The notes below the pieces were generated by a model. The model was not told the origin of the DNA and did not search any database. It saw nothing but the letters and a program-made list of their open reading frames with translations. Below, piece after piece: positions 1-10,264 of a stretch of DNA of 64,000 nucleotides. The first letter of the stretch is position 1. Each line of letters begins with the position of its first letter. Origin of the DNA: Ananas comosus (taxonomy: Eukaryota; Streptophyta; Magnoliopsida; Poales; Bromeliaceae); assembly GCF_001540865.1 (NCBI RefSeq), contig NC_033631.1:4857732-4921731 (forward strand), in the 5' to 3' direction. Position numbers and translations under genes: made by a program.

Positions 1-560
1 TATATGCAACTTATTCTTTCTATTATGCCTGAGTTAGTCCTAGTGGGAAAGTCGGTGATATTGAGGCCGAACCCACTGGAAACTTTGTTGTAGTTCTCAC
101 CCCCCCTTTTTCCACAGAGCCGGGATCGAGCGAGCCGGCGAGCGACCGAGGTAAAGGTATCGCGCCTTAGTCAGAGGCCACCAGAGTTGGATTCACATTT
201 TGTAGTAAAGTACCCTATGATCAACTTTTGTACTTGATGATAAATGATGTGAAGAAAAGAATGTAATGTGTATTTTGATGATGGAATGAAATGTAAGAAA
301 TTTGAAAATGTACAAGTGGGACTTCATGTATATGATCTAAATTGAATCATAGTTCAAAATGAATGCTAGTTTTCCTTTCTTTCACTCGTGGCTATTGCTT
401 ACCCTCGTGTAAGCCGTATTTGTATGTTTCCGCTAGTGCACTTCATGTTTGAAAATGTACATGTGATGAGCCTTGAGCGGACAGGGGAGACTCTGTCCGT
501 TCGGCGTCTGTTTGACATGCTCGGGCCGGCCCAAATTGGTATCGGTCCCGGGGCGTGACA
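1..560 (+). repeat. 3' part of a gypsy LTR (Tekay-associated family C)
   Basis: This stretch ends with GGGGCGTGACA at 550-560. It is the reverse complement of the region beginning at 17961 (the 5' LTR of the minus-strand Tekay element): both carry the same GCGAGCGACCGAGG block, the same TAGTTCTCACCCC block near 95-110 and the same terminus. It therefore represents the R-U5 end of a family C LTR in plus orientation, cut by the window edge. No coding potential is seen. Confidence 0.8.
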
Positions 561-989
561 GCGGCACCCACTGAGGACTACCTGTTTTTACAGTAGTTCT
601 CACACCCTATTATTACCCCATGTTTTTGCAGAGCCCCCGTCGTCGGCTGCTGCTGTCGCAGATCAGGATAGAGGCAAGCGCGTCACGAGTTAGAGCCCTA
701 CCAGACGTGCCGAGCTAGAGGTACCCCTACTGCAAGTAGATGTTTTGTTTTGAGTTTATGTACATAGTATACTTAACTCGCCAGTGCGAGTAGCTCTGTA
801 TTTTTGGTATTAGACTATATATATGGAACTCCGTTTGTTTAGCTTCTGTTTACTCTAGCAGCTCTATACTACTGTTTGTAGTATTGTATGGTTTACAGGT
901 AGAGCTGTCGCTTCGTATACAGGAAAAATTTCTTTGTATACGGCGGATTTGTCGGCGTGCCCGGGGAACGTGTAATCCGGGGCGTGACA
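561..989 (+). repeat. 3' end fragment of a second LTR
   Basis: This fragment begins inside an LTR (CACCCACTGAGGACTA near 565) and ends with GGGGCGTGACA at 979-989. It has the same general plan as the other LTRs here: a CCCACTG...TAGTTCTCAC block, a downstream GAT-AGAGGCAAG-CGC block and the GGCGTGACA terminus. Its body sequence is distinct from family C. It truncates the 5' side of the antisense accessory gene of Tat copy 1. Confidence 0.65.
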
Positions 990-2757
990 GATATCTTTCT
1001 CAAGAACACCTTTCCTCCCATTGTTTCGCATGCACACCGCAAGACTCGTCACCCACTCGGTATGTTATCTCATTTAAGGTTGACTTCCTGCTCATAGTTA
1101 CTGCTGCTTATCTATTTTTCATTTGTAGTCCCCTTTCCAAGCAAAACCCAATCGGAAAGCCCTGCTGAGCCATCTATATCAGAAGAGAAATCGAAAGAGG
1201 CTGCTGAATCTTCGCCTCCTTCCTCTGTTATGTCGCCTATTCTTCTCTTGATCCTTCCTATTTTGATGTTTGTAATACTTACGTTTCTTTCACTTTCATC
1301 TGCAGTCAATTCCCACTTCTTCATCGGTCCCAGCGTCAGACAAAAGACCAATTGAAACTGTACAAACTACTCCTCCGCCGTCTTCAAAACGGCGTAAATC
1401 AGTTGCTAAACGGCAATTTCGACAAGCCGAAGATGCTCCTTCGGCTGACATTTTAAAGGACAGGGCCGAAGATACACCTTCGGCTTCAATCCCAGAAATA
1501 AGAGCCGAAGATATGCCTCCAGCTGGTGTTCCATCAGAAGAATCAAATGCTCATTCGGCTGACATTTTAAAGGACAGGGCCGAAGATACACCTTCGGCTT
1601 CAATCCCAGAAAATAAGAGCCGAAGATATGCCTCCGGCTGGTGTTCCATCAGAAGAAACAAATGCACCTACTTCGGCTACAGAACAAAGCCCTATCCCGA
1701 TCGAACCGATTGAGATCGAGGTAAGCCAAGTTATTTGTCTGTACCCAATTTTTTCTATTTCTTCATTTATTTATCATTCTCTTTTAACTCACAGTCCTCT
1801 CCTGAAAGAGTCATTTTTTCTCATTCTTCAAAGATGCAGATGGACAGACAGCTTCGCAGGGAAGCTCGTCTTGAAAAGAAACGAGGTATAGAGAAAAAGA
1901 AAAAATCCGTTGCTGAAGCGAGCACGACGCCATTACCAAGTGAAGCTACATCACCTCTTTCTACCCCAATACCAATTACAGGGGATGAAAAAGCAAATGT
2001 ACCTTTCGAGCAAGGTTCTGAAGAAACAAGCACCATACCTCCTCATCCGACTTATGAGGCTCTTCCTTCTGCTCTTGAGGATCCTCTATCTGCCACTCTT
2101 CATTCTCTACTGGTTTCGAGTTCTAGTTCCAATGAGGGAGATGATTCTTCGACCACTATCGCATCATTAGACACTCAATGCAAATTTGATGAGTGTCTTA
2201 AAATATATAGTAAAAGTCTCCCTTGTTTAAATCAAAATCTAGAATTATTTGATTGGTTATATACTCTTTTACTTGCTCTGGCCGATCAATCAGATATCGC
2301 CCCTAGTATCAAATGTTTTGTAGAGACTCTGTCGTCTCAGCTTTCTTCTTTCTTATCTCGGCAACAATGCTTAGGAGCCGAGCTTTTAACTACGGATCAA
2401 CATTTTCATCGAGTTGATCACTATAAGAACATTATTCCTGAGGTAGCAGCCCCTATTACTGAAGTGAATCAGGAAGATCAGGCTTTGGCCAATCAAGAAT
2501 CGGCTCTACAACAGAAAATTTCAACTCTTAAAGAAGAGTTAGCAGCAGCCGAATCAACTTTAGCCCAAACCTCTGAGCGCAGACTTCAATTGCAGAACCA
2601 GTTAAAGTCTAAAAGAGCAGAAGGGACGAAAATTCAAGAAGAGTTTTCTCAACTCTACAAGGTGCATCCCTTGATGAAGCGCCGAAGAAAAGCTCCCGAA
2701 GCTGGTCAAGCCAACCTTATAGCCGAATGGAACCAACTCAGAGATTTATTATCTTGA
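990..2757 (+). pseudogene. C-terminal part of the antisense accessory gene of Tat copy 1 (coiled coil; PMD-gene relative)
   Basis: This gene runs opposite to the Tat gag-pol and ends 28 bp from the integrase stop (2786), so the two are tail to tail. Splice sites are visible: an intron at 1227-1305, an exon at 1306-1720 and an intron at 1721-1794 (GAG/GTAAGC ... ACAG), then a final exon to 2757. The final exon encodes a basic segment (RREARLEKKRG), a serine-rich linker, a predicted coiled coil around 2480-2650 and a conserved end (AEWNQLRDLLS). The same exons, introns and protein ends recur in Tat copy 2 at 35270-36731, where the upstream part is a plant mobile domain; here that part is missing because LTR fragments replace it. 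A roughly 115-bp internal duplication (1441-1665) encodes an RAEDxPSA-type repeat, and its second unit has shifted frame. The function of the C-terminal part is unknown to me. Confidence 0.7.
1721..1794 (+). other. Spliceosomal intron in the antisense accessory gene (copy 1)
   Basis: The donor is GAG/GTAAGC and the acceptor a pyrimidine-rich stretch ending in ACAG. Removing 74 nt joins the IEIE-coding exon to the exon starting at TCCTCTCC. The matching intron in copy 2 is 35691-35763 (73 nt). The flanking exons are much better conserved between copies than the intron interiors. Confidence 0.65.
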
Positions 2758-2785
2758 TTCGGCTTGTGATATTCTAATTTTGATC

Positions 2786-5453
2786 TTATTTTTTCTCCCA
2801 CATGGATAGATAATACTTCTTTAAATACTTTCCGTTGATTGGTTTTTCACTTTCTGACCCATCTCTGTTTTTCAAGTAATATGCATTTTCTTTTGTAATT
2901 CGACTGACTTGAAATGGCCCTTTCCAATTTGGGGACCATTTTCCATACGTTCGGTCTTTTTGACCGATTGGAAAAACTAGTCGAAGGACCAAATCACCGA
3001 CCGCAAATGCCTTAGATCTAACTTTCTTATTGTATGCGCTACCCACTCGGCTCTGATATGTTTGTATATTATCCAGAGCCATCAACCGAGTGTCACATAT
3101 TTCTTCTACTTTTTCTTTCATCAAATTACTGTATTCATCAGCCGACAGTTCTCTTTGCTTTTCTATTCTTAAAGAAGGAACTGTTATCTTGGTTGGAATT
3201 ACGGCCTCATGGCCGTATACTAATTGGAACGGCGTCATCCCTGTTGCCGTTTTTACTGAAGTTCGACATGCCCATAATACTTCGAAAAGCTTTTCGTTCT
3301 ATTTCCTCGGGTGCTTTCCGATATGCTGTTTCATGAGATTAATAATTATTTTATTTGCTGCTTCTACTTGTCCATTCGCTTGAGCATAATAAGGAGAAGA
3401 ATGGAGTAACCTTATCTTCCGAGATTCGATGAACCGAACAAACTGTCCATCCGTGAACATTGTCCCTTGATCGGTCGTAATTGTCTCGGGAATCCCAAAG
3501 CGATGAATTATATGATCTTCAACAAAATCGATAATTTCTTTCTGAGTAACCAAACCGAGCAGGTTTTACTTCCACCAACTTAGTAAAGAAATCAATGGCC
3601 ACTATTAAAAACTTATGACCAGCCGAGAAATTCGGATGGATTTCTCCAATTAAATCTATAGCCCAACCTCGAAAAGGCCATGGTTTAATTATGGCATACA
3701 TCTCAGAGGTAGGTACCCTCTGTATTGAGCCATGAAATTGACAATTCTGGCAACCCTTAGCATATTCTATGCAAACTTGATGCATAGTCGGCCAATAATA
3801 TCCTAAGTGCCGAATCGTCCATCTTAGCTTTTTTCCTGCTAAATGGGTTCCACATATTCCCTTATGTGTTTCTCTCATTACCAGTAAAGCTTCTTCGGGC
3901 CCTAAGCACTTCAATATAATTTCTTCGGCTGTTCTCTTGTAAAGTTGTCCGTCTAACAGACAATAGCCGAGAGCTCTCCTTCGAATATTATAGTCGACCC
4001 CTTTATTAGGATCTTCCAAATATTTGATTAAAGATTTTCTCCAATCCTTTTTTATCTTTACGGGAGCTATGATCGGTTCTCGTATATGAACCGAAGGTAA
4101 CAGCCTTCTTTGTATTACTATTGATTCTGACTTCGGCTCTCTATATCCTGAAGCCGACTAGGCTAGTTCATTTGCCTTTTCATTTTTCTGTCTGCCCAGA
4201 TGTTCAAATTCAGCTTCTCCGAAATTGCACAGTAATTCTACTGTCTTCCTTAAATAATTTTGCAAATTCGGATTTTCATATCGGTATTCTCCATTAACTT
4301 GTTTGATTACGAGCCGCGAGTCACCGATGACTTTGATTGACTTTGCTTTCAATTCTTGCAAAATTTCAAGGCCGATTATCAAGGCTTCGTATTCGGCTTG
4401 GTTGTTGGAACAGCCGGAATCTAATTCAAACGCGAATTGGCAAATGTATCCCTCAGGGGATTGTATAACTATTCCTGCTCCTGCGGATTCGGTTGTTTTT
4501 GAACCATCAAAATAAAGTACCCAAGGTTGACAATCGATAAAATTTTGTTTCGGCTCCTCAATCTCGACACATGGATGATCGGCCAAAAAATCGGCTATAG
4601 CTTGGCCTTTGACAGCTTTTGCAGGAACATAATTAAGGGAGAACTCGGATAATGCTAACACCCATTTTCCGATTCGTCCCCATAGCACTGGCTTAGATAA
4701 CATGTATTTTATCAGATCGGTTTTACATATTATCGATACTTCGGTTGGTAAAATATAGTATCTCAATTTTGTGCATGAATAGTATAAAGCCAGACATAAT
4801 TTTTCAATGGCCGAATATCATTTCTCAGTATCTAAAAGACGTCGGCTTAGATAATAAATGACTTGTTCTTCTTTTTCTTCATTTTCTTGGGCCAGTAAGC
4901 GTCCCAAATTTCCTTCTGCAGCCGATATGTATAATTTCATCGGCTGATTTGGCTTTGGAGGCACCAATATCGAAGGGTTTGATAAATATCTTTTTATATT
5001 TTCAAACGCCCCTTGCTGCTCCTCTGTCCAAACGAACTTTTCTTTATTTTTTAGCCGAAGTAGTAGGGTAAAAGCCCCTACTCTTCCGGCCAAGTTGGAT
5101 ATGAACCGTCGAAGATAATTGATCTTCCCCAACAAGCTTTGTAATTCTTTTTATTCGACAAGCTCTGCCTTAAAGGATTGAGGCAGGGCATATACCATAT
5201 TCACCTCGGTTGGTGACTAATCAGTCGATTTACCTTTAATCTTTTGTTTCTTCTCCTCTAATTCTTTGGCCGTCTCGGCTGAAGAGTCTCTTTCCACACG
5301 GACCTCCCTTTCCTTGGGGGGCCATCGTTCTCTCTTGATAATCGTTTCAAGGGAGGCTATTTTATCTTCTAACTCCCTCCTGGTCATTTTTTCTTCCGTC
5401 TCGGCCTCGGTTGGCCGTTCTACCTTTGACTTCATCCAAGGGACAGGCGATGA
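2786..5453 (-). pseudogene. Tat-lineage Ty3/gypsy pol remnant: pre-protease segment, RNase H, second RNase H, integrase
   Basis: Reading on the minus strand from 5453, a lysine/glutamate-rich segment (5217-5435) leads to MVYALPQSFKA, which normally precedes the protease. The next recognisable residues are KELQSLLGKINYLRRF, from just after the reverse transcriptase, so protease and the RT core are deleted around 5150. RT-connection/RNase H follows (4818-5135), then a second RNase H (4158-4766) with YFDGSKT, NNQAEYEAL and IGDSRLV supplying Asp, Glu and Asp. The second RNase H is a hallmark of Tat elements. The integrase has an HHCC finger (GCQNCQ near 3750) and the DDE residues in WAIDLIG, TTDQGTMF and GQVEAANK. 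Lesions: a frameshift near 3550, a TGG-to-TAG stop at 3299 (copy 2 has Trp) and several further breaks. Not functional. Confidence 0.88.
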
Positions 5454-5650
5454 TGTAACACACTGGACCTTTGCAAATTGCGAGGTTTGAGTGTTGGTTG
5501 TGTGCCGAGCGTTTCCACATGTTGTGGAGGGTCGTAGACAGTGATCCGACCCATGGTTCGAGTCCCGAGAATTGTGGTTTAAAACCTTGCACCAAAATCC
5601 AAAAAGTTGAATTTTTGGTCAGCTCTCGGGTAGCCTTCAGCAGGCAGTGT

Positions 5651-5805
5651 ACCGGTACGGGCCTGATGGCTATACCGGTACGCGGTGATGGCTGTACCGG
5701 TACGCGGGCCGTGTACCGGTACACAGACAGCTTCTGGCCAAACCCGAGGCTCGGGTTTGGGTTTTCGTGGGCTGTGTACCGGTACACAATCCCGTGTACC
5801 GGTAC
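5651..5805. repeat. Cluster of six ACCGGT palindromes in the LTR U3
   Basis: ACCGGTAC occurs at about 5651, 5674, 5696, 5715, 5778 and 5798, mostly as GTGTACCGGTACAC palindromes. All lie 60-220 bp upstream of the LTR TATA box. The arrangement resembles an enhancer-type array, but the binding factor is unknown. Confidence 0.7.
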
Positions 5806-5860
5806 ACCGTGCAGACTAGGCTGCTGTTCGGGCAGGGAGGTGTTTGTAATTGTTACAACA

Positions 5861-5870
5861 CCTATATATG
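5861..5870 (+). promoter_or_regulatory. TATA box of the solo LTR
   Basis: CCTATATATG lies between the ACCGGT cluster and a stretch with a splice-donor-like AAGGTGAGT at about 5920. The position suits a U3/R promoter in plus orientation. Inferred from sequence only. Confidence 0.5.
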
Positions 5871-7945
5871 CCACCCCAGCCCCTTTAAGAGCTCTTTTGA
5901 GCCCTAGATTAGAGGAGAGCAAGGTGAGTCTTCCTCCCTTTGTTTTGATTTCCATTTTTGAGGGGATTTGGCTAGGCTTTGATCTCCTCCTCCTTACTTT
6001 TCTTGCTTTTTGTTGGGTTTCCTCCGTGAGAGAAGCCTTGAGCTCGGGATTGGAGCTTTGTAGAAGGAAGATCTTGGTACCTTGTGGACTTGAGCTTGGA
6101 TAGAAGCTTCTAAGAGGTTTGTGACTAGTTCTCTCCTCTAGATTCGGGTCTTGATGGATTTTGCTAGATGAAACCCTAGATTTTAGGTTTTAGGGTTAAA
6201 TTTGGGGATTTTCGTTTTGAGGGCTTTGGAACCCAATTGATGGGTTTAGAATCTTCTTTTAGGTGGGATTGGAAGGATTCTAGCTCTCCTTGGAAGCTTG
6301 TTTAGGGATTTCTTCACAAGAGGTGAGTTTTGACCCTTTTTGCTAGATGGTTAATGATTGAGCTTTTGGCTCTTCGTTTCGTTCGGGTAATCCTACTTTT
6401 GATGCTTCTAGGGTACTAGGAAGCTCGTGGATCACTTTGTTCGGCTAAACGAAGAAGTCGATTTTGGTGGGTTTGGCTTTGTGGAAATGGGGCAAAATGG
6501 CCCCTATGCTCTTAATACTTGTCGTAAAGTATTTTTGAATGCATCTCTATATTAAATAGAATTTATATAAATTTTAGAACACTTAAAATGCATGTGCTAT
6601 GTAGCATGAAAATTGTACTCTTTATAGTAGAGCTAATTGTGTAGGCAGCATGCATACGATAAAGTGTTTGTTTGTGCAAGTTGAGAACATATCTCTTAGG
6701 AAGAATATGACTTGGAACATGTACCTTGGAACATAGTTGCCATGCTTGACATAGAGAACAAAAGTGTCATCAAGGGGCACTTGAAACTAGTAAACTATGA
6801 AATTGCAACATAGAGACATATTGATAGGCCAATACATATCTGCTATATTCCATATTAGAGACATGACGACATAGAGATAGGCCATGGGGACATTCGATAT
6901 ATTCCATGTTTTAGACATGATGACTTGAGACTTGAGACGGATCATTGCTTGCTTGCCATTTGTGCTCATTCGCACATGCTTGTGAGGGTCGCTCCCTACA
7001 AGCCGGCACTCCGGAGATAGCCATCGCGACATATGCTCGCCCGTGCGGGATTGGGCGCCGAAGTGGATTGCCGTGGGGGAGGCTCATTCCTAGAGTGGGG
7101 ATGTTGACTACCACGGGGCCATTAGGCACGGCGCAGGCCAGACAGCCTTCGGGTGGGTCTTATATGATTGGAACATAGTGACAGTATATGCCATATGAAC
7201 TTTAAAACTATTAAAGTGACACGTGGACTTGGACTAGAATAGTGAACAATGACATCTTTACTATTTTTGCATTGAGGACATCGGATTGGTTGCATTTCTA
7301 TGCTTATGCATGTCATACATATCCAGGTACATCCATGATATAATTGCTTTATTACTTATGCCAATCATGCTAAGTAGAGACTTCATGTTATAGTAAGCTA
7401 CACTTTTACTTACATTTTGCTTTACTGTTTTATAGTCACTGACCTCTTTTTGTAGCTTTTGGGCCTTGTGGCGCAGTTCACTGAAGTCAGTAATTGCCCA
7501 CTGAGAACTATTATTTAATAGTTCTCACGCCCTCTGTTTCATGTTTTTCTTTCAGAGCCCTCTGCACCGGCGGAGGCACGGGATCGCGGCAAGGGGATCG
7601 CTAGCTAGATAGCGAGGATTTACTTTCACTCTTAGGTGGTTTCCCCTCTTTTATGTTTTGGGAGAGAGATATTTTGTTTACCATGTATAGAGACCACCTA
7701 TGTACTCTTTTAGTTCTTGTAATTGGATTTGTGGTTGTCCTACTTTATGGTTTTATTAGTGATTTTAGCCTGCTACTCTTCACTTTGCTTTAGTTTCTAG
7801 ATGTTGTATATTGCTCTGATACTCCTAGTTATTTTCTTTTATTGTCTCTTTTATCGCTTTGGTTTTAGACGCCTTATATGTTTTAGACGTATGGCGGGTC
7901 TGGACACGCGTCGGGCGGGCTTCCGCTGGGTCTCGGGGCGTGACA

Positions 7946-10264
7946 AATGAGCCGCCTACCTCGTGGTCATTTCGCATTGGGAGAAAGGGGTGTGACTGCT
8001 CATTCGGACGCCTCCATACGTTAAGCCTTATCCCTTTCGCTTCTTCACAGTGTTGTCTTGCCTCGACTTGCATCCTCTGCTGCCGATGTTTTTGGGTTTT
8101 TGTTAGCATCGGCCCCTGCCACCTGGCCGATGGTTTGACTTCAACTTTGTGCCATTCATCCACTGGCACATTTGCCGGTCCTTTTACCGTTCTCAAATGA
8201 TTTTTCAAAATTTCTCTTCTCTCCCAAGGCCTCGGCCAAGGCTGAATGCCGAGCTCATTCACTAGTCTCCGACCCAAGAACTCAATGTCTCCTTCGGTCA
8301 GTCCATCAAATTCGGGTTCTGGTCTCGGCCTGGCTTGATGTTGCCAGTGCGGCCGATATCCAGGGAACCTTTGCTTAGAGCCGAATGGCCTATCCTGATA
8401 GCCCCATCGGCCTTGACGCTCGCCACGTCTGTTGTTGTAATAATCATGCAGAATTTTCTGCATCAACACGTCTTGCTTGCGTTGAACCGAGTCGACTTCC
8501 GGTTCAGTCTCGTTGGAGGCTTCGTCTGAGCCGTCCTCTTCTTGATCATCTCCTTTCGGGATATGCTCCCACTCCTCAGGGAATGCCATCAATTCATTCC
8601 ACTCGTTGCTTCTCTTCTTATCGTTGATTATGGCTTCCCAATCTTTTTTTGTCATTTCGGCTTTGCACCTTATGCAAAACCGAAGATTTCTTTTCGCATG
8701 GGCGATGTCATCCATGGTCATTCTGGCCGCAATCGCCTTTCCTCTAGCGTCCATCGCTTTGTCCTGTAAAGAAAGCATATTTTTATCAACTTCTTTACTT
8801 TTAACTTGCTGGTCGGCTAAAATGAGCCAACCCTCTTCTATTTCTTCTTGAATTCGCCTGTTGGCGGTAGCCTTTCCTTTTCCCCTCATGTTCACCACGT
8901 TAACCTGTGGTGGAAAAGGGTTCTTATCAATTTCCATATTTTTACTTTCTTGGTCGGCAAAAATAAGCCGACCTTCATTAATTTCTTTTTGTATCTGCCT
9001 CTTGAAGGCAGTGCATTCGCTAGTTTTATGGCTCCACGAGTGGTGCCACTTGCAATATCTTCTACGTTTTAATTCTTCCACAGGGGGCATAGTTTGGTCC
9101 TCCTGTAGTTTAATTCGTCCATCCCTTAGCAACCTATCAAAAATAAGATCGGTCTTTGATATATCGAACGAATAGTTAAATGCAGACACATGTGCCTTAG
9201 CCTCGCTTGATCTGGCGGGCTTTAACAAAGCACATTTTTACGGTTGACTATTTCTCACCATCTCGGCAGCACATATTTCGGCATCATCAGCCAAATCTTT
9301 TGCCTCTTCCGATGAATTCGGTTCTTCATGAGCCGAAGACCCTTCAAAGAAGGAAATATTTTTCTCCTTCCCTTTGTTCCAGTCTTTATTTCGGCTCCAT
9401 CCAGGCCGATCCTCATTATTCCCTTTTCGAAACTGCTCGTATTGAGCAACTCGAAGTCCCAAATCAAAAAGATTTGGAAAGAATTTATCCTCAAAATGAT
9501 CTTTAATTTTAAAATGCATGCCGTTGAATGCCATTTTAGCAAATTCCGATTCCGGCATTCTTATGAAACAACGGCTTCGAGCTGTTTTGAATCGGTTCAA
9601 ATATTCATCAACGATTCTCCTGTTCTTTGTCTGAATTGAGCAAAATCCGCAACTGATAATTTTGGCTCTATTCTATAAAACTGTTCATGGAATTTACTCT
9701 CTAATTCGTTCCAGTCTCGGACGGAATTAGCTGGTAAACTTGTGTACCAAGTGAAAGCCGTCTTGATTAATGAGGTATTAAATAACCTCAACTTTAAAAA
9801 CGGATCTGCAGCAGCCTCACAGCATTGAGCTGTAAACCGCGCGACGTGCTTGACCGTATTTTCGGTCTCGTCGCCGTAAAACTTGTCAAACTTCGGCATC
9901 TTCCAATTTGCCGGATATGGGTGTTCTGCATCTATATTTGCAGGAAATGGTGATCTGAATACGGGCCGCATTGCCGGCCTTGCGCCTACTCCGGAGGTAT
10001 TCCGGATGGCTTCCTCTATCTGCGCATAAATCTCCTTATTAATCTCCTGTAAAGGGACTTGCGCTGGTGCTGAGTTCGGTGGTTGTGGTACACCGAGATT
10101 TTGTACCAAGGGATTAACCCCTTGTGCCATTGGAGCCTGCCCCCTAGCCCCTACATTTTGGGGCTGATACGCTGCTACTGGTGGAGGCGGAGATAACCCC
10201 CAAGCTACTTCTGGCTGTTGACCGACATTAACGACAACCGGTCTATAAGCTGCTTGATATGATG
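7946..10264 (-). pseudogene. Tat-lineage gag remnant (copy 1)
   Basis: Read from 10264 downwards, the protein has a proline/alanine-rich N-terminal part. The retrotransposon gag domain follows (PANWKMPKFDKFYG, then WYTSLPANSVRDWNELESKF, then FRQRTGES). The region at 9238-9600 continues the domain in another frame (LNRFKTARSRCF ... NLFDLGLRVAQYEQF), consistent with one missing base near 9619. A TAA at about 9240 interrupts it again. The segment 7951-9228 is long and open and carries a cysteine/histidine motif (CKWHHSWSHKTSEC) and highly charged repeats. The chromovirus LTR at 10265 cuts the N-terminus, so any reading frame continuing beyond it is LTR sequence. The other end meets the solo LTR at 7945. 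Confidence 0.83.

Larger units (their letters stand above)
5454..7945 (+). mobile_element. Solo LTR (2.49 kb) inserted in Tat copy 1
   Basis: It starts TGTAACACAC and ends GGGGCGTGACA, and both sides resume the same minus-strand Tat reading frame. Flanking 5-mers are GATGA (5449-5453) and AATGA (7946-7950), a target duplication with one mismatch. No internal region, PBS or PPT is present, so this is a solo LTR left by LTR-LTR recombination. It holds six ACCGGT palindromes (5645-5805), a TATA box (5861), the CCCACTGAGAACTAT hairpin block near 7500 and a GATCGCGGCAAGGGGATCGC block near 7581. Confidence 0.87.

Noticed and set aside
5471..6103. Plus-strand frame of 210 codons in the solo LTR
   Set aside because: It crosses the ACCGGT array and the TATA box and has no similarity to any family; the opposite strand is equally open there.
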